NCBI RefSeq assembly: GCF_027942865.1
Contig: NC_134507.1
Span: 33,905,711-33,969,710 of the forward strand
Source: Odontesthes bonariensis
Lineage: Eukaryota; Chordata; Actinopteri; Atheriniformes; Atherinopsidae
Length of the DNA stretch: 64,000 bases
Reading direction: 5' to 3'
Part shown: one piece after another, positions 59,342 to 64,000 of the stretch
Layout: the number at the start of each line of letters is the position of its first letter
Position numbering within the stretch: position 1 is the first letter of the stretch
Program-made: the position numbers and the translations under genes
Notes under the pieces: model-generated
Databases searched by the model: none
Seen by the model: only the letters and a program-made list of their open reading frames with translations
Told to the model about the DNA's origin: nothing

Positions 59342-62044
59342 ATTAGTAAAAGCAAAGGTAAAATCACGGCTTTGATGATTAAAACCTTTCCTTCAATGGT
59401 CAGTCCTCTAAGTCCCCAGTATCCTAGTCTTTGCTTGACTTTCCCTACCACGTCTGGCCAGTTTGATGTCCCTCCTCCTTCCCTGTCAAACATAATCCCC
59501 AGTATTTTCTGATTGGTCTGGGTTATAGTCACGGGGAGTCCTGTTGTCTCGGTCGCTGTCCATGGCCCATAAAATTGGGCTCAGGTCTTGTTTCTGTTTA
59601 GTTTTGCCCAGTGTTCAAACTATTCCGAGATTTTCGGAGGTCACTTTTTCTCTGGCGGGGGGGGGGGTGTTGCTTGCTTGCTTGCGCTTGACTCCAATTA
59701 CGCACACAGGCTCCACACCTCCACACACGCATCGTGTCTGCAATCATAACTCATCAGGGGAAATCACATTTTGCCAATATTTTAGAGACCCCCCAACATT
59801 TCCCAAATCATGTTTTCGGGGGGGTCTCGTGTCAGTTTCAGGGGGTCTCGGATCCCCCGAGTCCCCCCGTAGTTCGAACACTGGTTTTGCCCCAGAGGCC
59901 CGTCCAAACCAGTCAGTCAAGTCCAGAGTCCTATTGATGGATATTAGGTCTGTACATAAAATGTTCACATCGTCCATATATAAAACACACTTTGTCGATA
60001 GTCCCCCGCTCCCCGGGACTCTCACCCCATTGATTCGGTGGTCCCTTCTCAAGCTCTGTGCCAGTGGTTCCACACAGATGATGTAGAGGAGGGCAGATAA
60101 CGGACAACCCTGACGGACACCGCAGTGGATGTTTACTGCTTTTGTCAGATGCCTGTTAACAAGGAATTTGCTTGTAATGCCCGGGTACAGCAGACCCACC
60201 CAAGCTATAAACCTTTCTGGGAACCCCATTTTTGGCAGTACCTGGAAAAGGTACTGGTGCGAGACCCGATCAAAGGCTTTCTCAAAGTCTAAATTTAGGA
60301 CTGCTAGCTGAATGTTTCTGTCTCTCGCATAACAGATGGTGTCTCGGATCAGTACGAGGCTGTCGGTTATCTTCCTCCCCGGGATGGCACAGGCTTGATC
60401 CGGGTGAATCAGGTCTTCTAAAAACAAGGACATACGTGAGGCTAAAAGTTTACTAAAAAGTTTACAGTCAAAGTTTAAAAGTGTAATCGGTCTCCAATTC
60501 TTCAAGTCAGTCTTGTCTTTTTTTTTGTGAAGAAGAGTCACTATCCCTGCTCTAAAACTGTCAGGAAGTCGCTCAAGTTGCTCAAATTCCATAAAAACAG
60601 TAAACAAGTCAGGTGCTAAAATATCCCAAAAGGTCAAATAAAATTCTACGGGAAGTCCATCTTGTCCTGGGGACTTCCCTTTCTTAAAATTTGTAAAACA
60701 TTTATTTAACTCTGAAATTGTAAAATCTTGGGTTAAAAGCACACTGTCTTTTACTGTTTTTTCTATGAAATTTAAAACTTCTGTCATGGTGTCCATTTCA
60801 ACAGGTTTTTGTTCGTACAGTTCACGATAAAATTGTTCAACAGCTTGTTTAATTTCTTCCATTGTATCAACTGTGCACCCGTTTTCTTTTGTTAGCTTTA
60901 AAATGGCCCCCCCTTTATTTACAATTTTCTTAAAAAAATACCTTGTGCACTTCTCTCCTTCCTCTATTTCTCGTTCCCTGCTTCTTAAAATGACACCCTT
61001 ACTTTTAATATCTGCTAAAACCGACATCTCTGTTTTCACTTGTTTAATTTCATCATTAAAATCCATCCCTTGTTGGTTTAATTTAAAATAGCGCTGTAGT
61101 CGCTTCTGCAGTCCCATCATGCGTCTGTTTTCCCTATTCTTTTTTCTCCTACCTGCCTGTCTAAAGAAAGTCTGGGTCTTTTCCTTCACCATTTCCCACC
61201 AGTGTGCACGTGTATCGTAAAAGTCTTGAAGGGTCTGCCACTCGTGGTACTGCTCCCGGTACTGACTAACTATTTCATCTTCTTTTAAAAGGGAGCAGTT
61301 TAGTTTCCACAGACCACTTCTGGAAGTCACACCCGAAGAGAGTGATAGGGTGCAGGAAAGCATCAGGTGATCAGAAAAGAAAACGGGGGTCAATCTAGCA
61401 TCGGTTGGTGGGCAGTCCCGTGTAAAAAGGTAATCTATACGAGAGGCTCTGGTGCCATCACCACTGAACCAGGTGAAGCCCTCCTCTCTGGGATGCATGG
61501 TTTTAAAACAGTCCTGAAGTTTAAAATCCTTGCATATGCCCTGTAATAAAACCGATGTTTTGTCAACTTTAAAAAATTCCCCTGCTCTTTTTCTGTCACT
61601 CCTGCTTAAAATACAGTTAAAATCACCCCCTAAAACTAGTGGTGCCCTACCTAGCATGTGGGACTGCAGGTCTTCTAAAAGGTCATACCGGTCATTTTTT
61701 TCGTTAAAGCCATAAATATTTAAGAGGTTAAAATCTTGTCCCATAAAAGTCAAATGTGCTAAAAGTGCCCGTCCGTCTCTCACCACAGTGCTACCCTTCA
61801 CCAGAACCTGAGGGTTTTTGATTAAAATGGCCACTCCATCATTTTTGTTTTGGTTGGATCCACTCCACAATGATGTCTGTGGCCACATCTCCTCCCACTG
61901 TCTGTAGTGCTTTAAAAACGGTAGGCCGCATTCCTGTATTAAAAGAACATCTGACTTAAAAGAACTAAGAAAGGATAAAACACTCTGGGCTCTAACTTTC
62001 GACTTTACACTTCTCACATTAATAGTTGAGAGAGTGAGTGTCAT
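59342..62044 (-). pseudogene. LINE copy 2, ORF2 (open through the YMDD motif)
   Basis: Reads from ATG at 62044 (MTLTLSTINVRS) through the endonuclease and reverse-transcriptase motifs without a stop until the MITE at 59609-59883. It resumes beyond the MITE (TKQKILGI-like region) to 59342. The 7-T run here keeps the frame that copy 1 lost. The C-terminal part is absent. Confidence 0.85.
59609..59883. mobile_element. hAT-type MITE, 275 bp, in LINE copy 2
   Basis: Ends are CAGTGTTCAAACTA and, inverted, CAGTGTTCGAACTA (13 of 14 match). Both flanks carry the 8-bp duplication GTTTTGCC (59601-59608 and 59884-59891). The 8-bp duplication and CAGTG ends are typical of hAT elements. No coding sequence; it contains a run of ten G near 59660. 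Confidence 0.9.
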
Positions 62045-62122
62045 GAGTATGGTTAAAACAACAGGTATGACATCTTAAAAGACTAAAAGAGGGTTAAAAC
62101 ATTTAAAATGTCTTAAAAGCAG

Positions 62123-62829
62123 TTATGTAATTTCTTGTGAACGGAGCTCTTCCTTCACTTCTACAGGTGAGAGGCGAGGGTGTTGAGCTCTATTCCCCGG
62201 TCGGACTCTGGGGGTTGGCCTCTGTTGCAAGGTTTTGTTAAACTTTGAGTCTCTAGGGGTTGATTGCAGAACTACATTTAAAAAAGAGACCTCATTTGGT
62301 GAATTGGAGGGGAAGACTCTGGGCTCCTCCACAGATGAACTGTCTGAGGTAGTCCCAGCTCTTCCCCTCTTCTCTGAGACTATAGGAGAATCAGAGGACA
62401 ATTCTGATGCAAGCCTCTTTGTTTGCTGGGCATCGGGGAGGGAGGCATCCTCGCTATCATCGTGTGATTGGACTTCTTCACATTCTGAACTAGCTCCGCC
62501 TTCTGCCTGCACCACCTCCTCCTCCTCCTCTCCAGAACTCTCGATTGGTGGGGGTGTAGCAGGCCCCTCCCCCTCCTCGGCCTCACCTGACTGCTGTCCA
62601 TCATTCAGGGATTTTGGCGGGAAGTTTGAATTTTCCAGCCCAGCTGTTTCAAGTAGCTCGTTAACTGCCTCGGTCTGCCCTCCATTTCCTTCCCGCGTTT
62701 TTTTTGGATTTCAATTTGTTGGCAAAGGATTTTGGGCAATCTCTGAAGAGGTGGTTTGATTCTCCACAGAGATTGCACTTTCTGTCATGAGTACACTCTT
62801 CGAAGGTGTGACCGATTCCTCTACATTTG
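62123..62829 (-). pseudogene. LINE copy 2, ORF1 C-terminal part
   Basis: Begins within the second zinc knuckle and includes a complete third ([14 protein letters not shown]), then the acidic tail to the stop at 62123. An 8-base homopolymer near 62698 (7 in copy 1) shifts the frame between the knuckles and the tail. Confidence 0.83.
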
Positions 62830-62842
62830 CTCTACATTTGTA

Positions 62843-62906
62843 CAAGTATTTAAAACATTACAACAATACATGCCCAGTAATATTGTTGTAATGTTTTAAA
62901 TACTTG
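62843..62906. repeat. Perfect 26-bp inverted repeat, 12-nt loop
   Basis: Arms 62843-62868 and 62881-62906 are exact reverse complements, AT-rich, with loop CATGCCCAGTAA. It lies 13 bp from the broken 5' end of LINE copy 2. It could be a foldback element or a hairpin RNA; nothing in the sequence decides. Confidence 0.8.
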
Positions 62907-63430
62907 AGCGCAGTTTTTCTAGAGAAGATAATTGTTTTGTTTATGAGATTATCGTCCATCGACTCTTTTGGGCTTTCACATGCGCGAGCCTACCAACAAG
63001 AGGTAAGTGACATGCTGTTTATAAAGTTGTTTTGTAACGTCCCCATGCCAGTAATGTGAGAACCATGCATATGGTTTTGATGGTAAGGCTTGTGACTTTA
63101 TTGTCGGATGGTTTATAAAGTGGTGTGACGTTTCTGCAGTGTGCAAGTTGTTGTTTTACGTGGAAGGGTTAGCTCTTGCCCCTTAGCCACCACGTATTAG
63201 CCTCGCATGACAGGGTGTCCGAACAGCGCGATCTCCACACAGGGAGCGCAGATTTGCACCTCTCTGTGTCCTACTATCAGTATTTGACAACCTCTAGCAA
63301 TGGAAACGCGCTTCAAATGCCCCGGAGTTCCCCTTTAAAGTCCAACATGGATGCAGGGGGGGACTTCCTGCACACAACACCCTACAGCAATGTAGAAGTA
63401 AAAAGCATTCTAATTCATCTAATCTAAAAA
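62907..63430. other. No recognisable gene
   Basis: Mixed-composition sequence. CAAGAGGTAAGTGAC at about 62996-63010 resembles a 5' splice site, and GTTTATAAAG occurs twice (about 63017 and 63110). No convincing coding frame or known repeat is seen. Confidence 0.5.
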
Positions 63431-63431
63431 C

Positions 63432-63504
63432 ACATTCTAATCAGAATCAGAATGAGCTTTATTTGCCAAGTCGGTAGGCACATACAAGGAGTTGTTTTCT
63501 CTGG
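63432..63504 (-). repeat. LINE 3'-tail-like fragment
   Basis: Read on the - strand it ends ...AATAAAGCTCATTCTGATTCTGATT, like the ATTCTG-repeat tails of fish L2/CR1-type LINEs. Very short, identified from memory of such tails only. Confidence 0.4.
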
Positions 63505-63530
63505 TTTAAACATGTAAAAGGCCACATGAA

Positions 63531-63608
63531 GTTTGGAGGTCTGCAGCAATTGACTCTGCAGAAAGGTCGCCAACCTTCTGCAGAGTCCATTGCTACAGAC
63601 CTCCAAAC
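63531..63608. repeat. Inverted duplication inside the Tc1 fragment
   Basis: GTTTGGAGGTCTGCAG... (63531-63571) faces its near-complement (63572-63608) with almost no spacer. One arm matches normal Tc1 sequence; the other replaces what should lie beside it. Confidence 0.7.
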
Positions 63609-63809
63609 CCGCTCTGTCATTTTACGTGGCCGACCACTTGGTGGCTGAGCTGCTGGCGTTCCCAGTCGCTTCCACTTTGTTCTAACACCACTGACAGCTG
63701 ACTGTGGGATATTTAGGAGCGAGGAAATGTCTCCACTGGACTTGTTGCACAGGTGGCATCCTATCATGGCACCACGCTGGAATCCACTGAGCTCCTGAGA
63801 GCGAGCCAT
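63609..63809 (-). pseudogene. Tc1-like transposase, N-terminal DNA-binding part
   Basis: The start at 63809 gives MARSQELSGFQRG, then the helix-turn-helix (SGDISSLLNIPQSAVSGVRTKWKRLG) and a GRPRKMTER motif, as in fish Tc1-like transposases that bind the terminal repeats. The second DNA-binding helix region is disrupted by an inverted duplication at 63531-63608, and the DDE catalytic domain is absent. Confidence 0.83.
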
Positions 63810-63943
63810 TCTTTCACAGATGCTTGTAGAAACAGTCTGCATGCCGAGGGGCTTGAATTTCTACACCTGTGGCCATGGAAGTGATGGGAACACCTGAATT
63901 TAATTATCTGGATGAGTGAGTGAATACTTTTGGCAATCTAGTG

Positions 63944-64000
63944 TATATTATACAGACATAAAATGGCAAATGATCTGACACAATTGAGAAAGAGATTAAA
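63944..64000. other. Right window edge, nothing recognised
   Basis: Short AT-rich flank after the TA of the Tc1 end. Confidence 0.5.

Larger units (their letters stand above)
59342..62829 (-). mobile_element. Second copy of the Keno-like LINE, both ends cut
   Basis: Minus-strand copy of the LINE at 42369-47997, spanning ORF1 from the second zinc knuckle to ORF2 past the reverse-transcriptase core. Over about 740 shared ORF2 residues I count roughly ten differences, so the copies are close. Its 3' side stops exactly at the LTR end (59341/59342), and its 5' side stops in ORF1 at 62829. Neither flank is U2. It holds a hAT-type MITE. Confidence 0.9.
63518..63943 (-). mobile_element. Tc1/mariner element, 5' end fragment
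   Basis: The terminal repeat begins CACTAGATTGCC at 63943 next to a TA (63944-63945), the Tc1 target. It runs leftward through the leader into the transposase N-terminus and stops after GGCCTT at 63518. The middle and 3' end are absent. Confidence 0.85.

Noticed and set aside
62996-63010. First exon and splice donor of a host gene
   Set aside because: AGGTAAGT alone is not enough; no coding exon or promoter could be shown.
63176-63427. 83-codon frame near the right end
   Set aside because: No family recognised and composition like the surrounding non-coding DNA.

Overview
The window looks like teleost fish nuclear DNA. The reasons are a vertebrate-type 5S rRNA gene tandemly linked to U2 and U5 snRNA genes (a linkage known in several fishes), U1 snRNA genes with vertebrate-style promoters, a Tx1-clade LINE of the Keno type sitting in a U2 gene, a Gmr1-like LTR element, and a fish-type Tc1 fragment. 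No host protein-coding gene is visible.

Layout. Bases 1-42368 are a head-to-tail array with a 1705-bp period. Each unit carries, all on the + strand, 5S rRNA, a spacer holding an inverted 3' part of 5S, then U5, then U2. I number the units 1-26 by their 5S gene: 26 5S, 26 U5, 24 whole U2, and one U2 split by a LINE. Units 1-22 are nearly identical; units 23-26 at the array edge diverge. A LINE at 42369-47997 lies inside the U2 of unit 25, and the rest of the array runs on from 47998 to about 49547. There unit 26 stops just before its U2 promoter and is fused directly to a second array (to 55522) of nine U1 genes on the - strand, period 712 bp, with a two-unit higher-order pattern.

From 55523 the array is replaced by a broken Gmr1-like LTR element (integrase before reverse transcriptase; 3' LTR 58353-59341) with a MITE in its LTR. 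It abuts a second, minus-strand copy of the same LINE (59342-62829), which holds a 275-bp hAT-type MITE with an 8-bp target duplication. The last 1.2 kb has a perfect 26-bp inverted repeat, about 500 bp without a recognisable gene, a LINE-tail-like piece and a Tc1/mariner 5' end.

Working together: the two arrays supply 5S rRNA for the large ribosomal subunit and three of the five major-spliceosome RNAs. U1, U2 and U5 carry a shared PSE-like promoter block (core CACCG) 45-65 bp upstream of their starts; 5S relies on its internal control region and a T-run terminator. The most unusual signal is that three U2 genes (units 16, 20, 21) change the branch-site recognition hexamer GTAGTA to GTACTA, and this base lies within the 12 bp that the LINE removed in unit 25.
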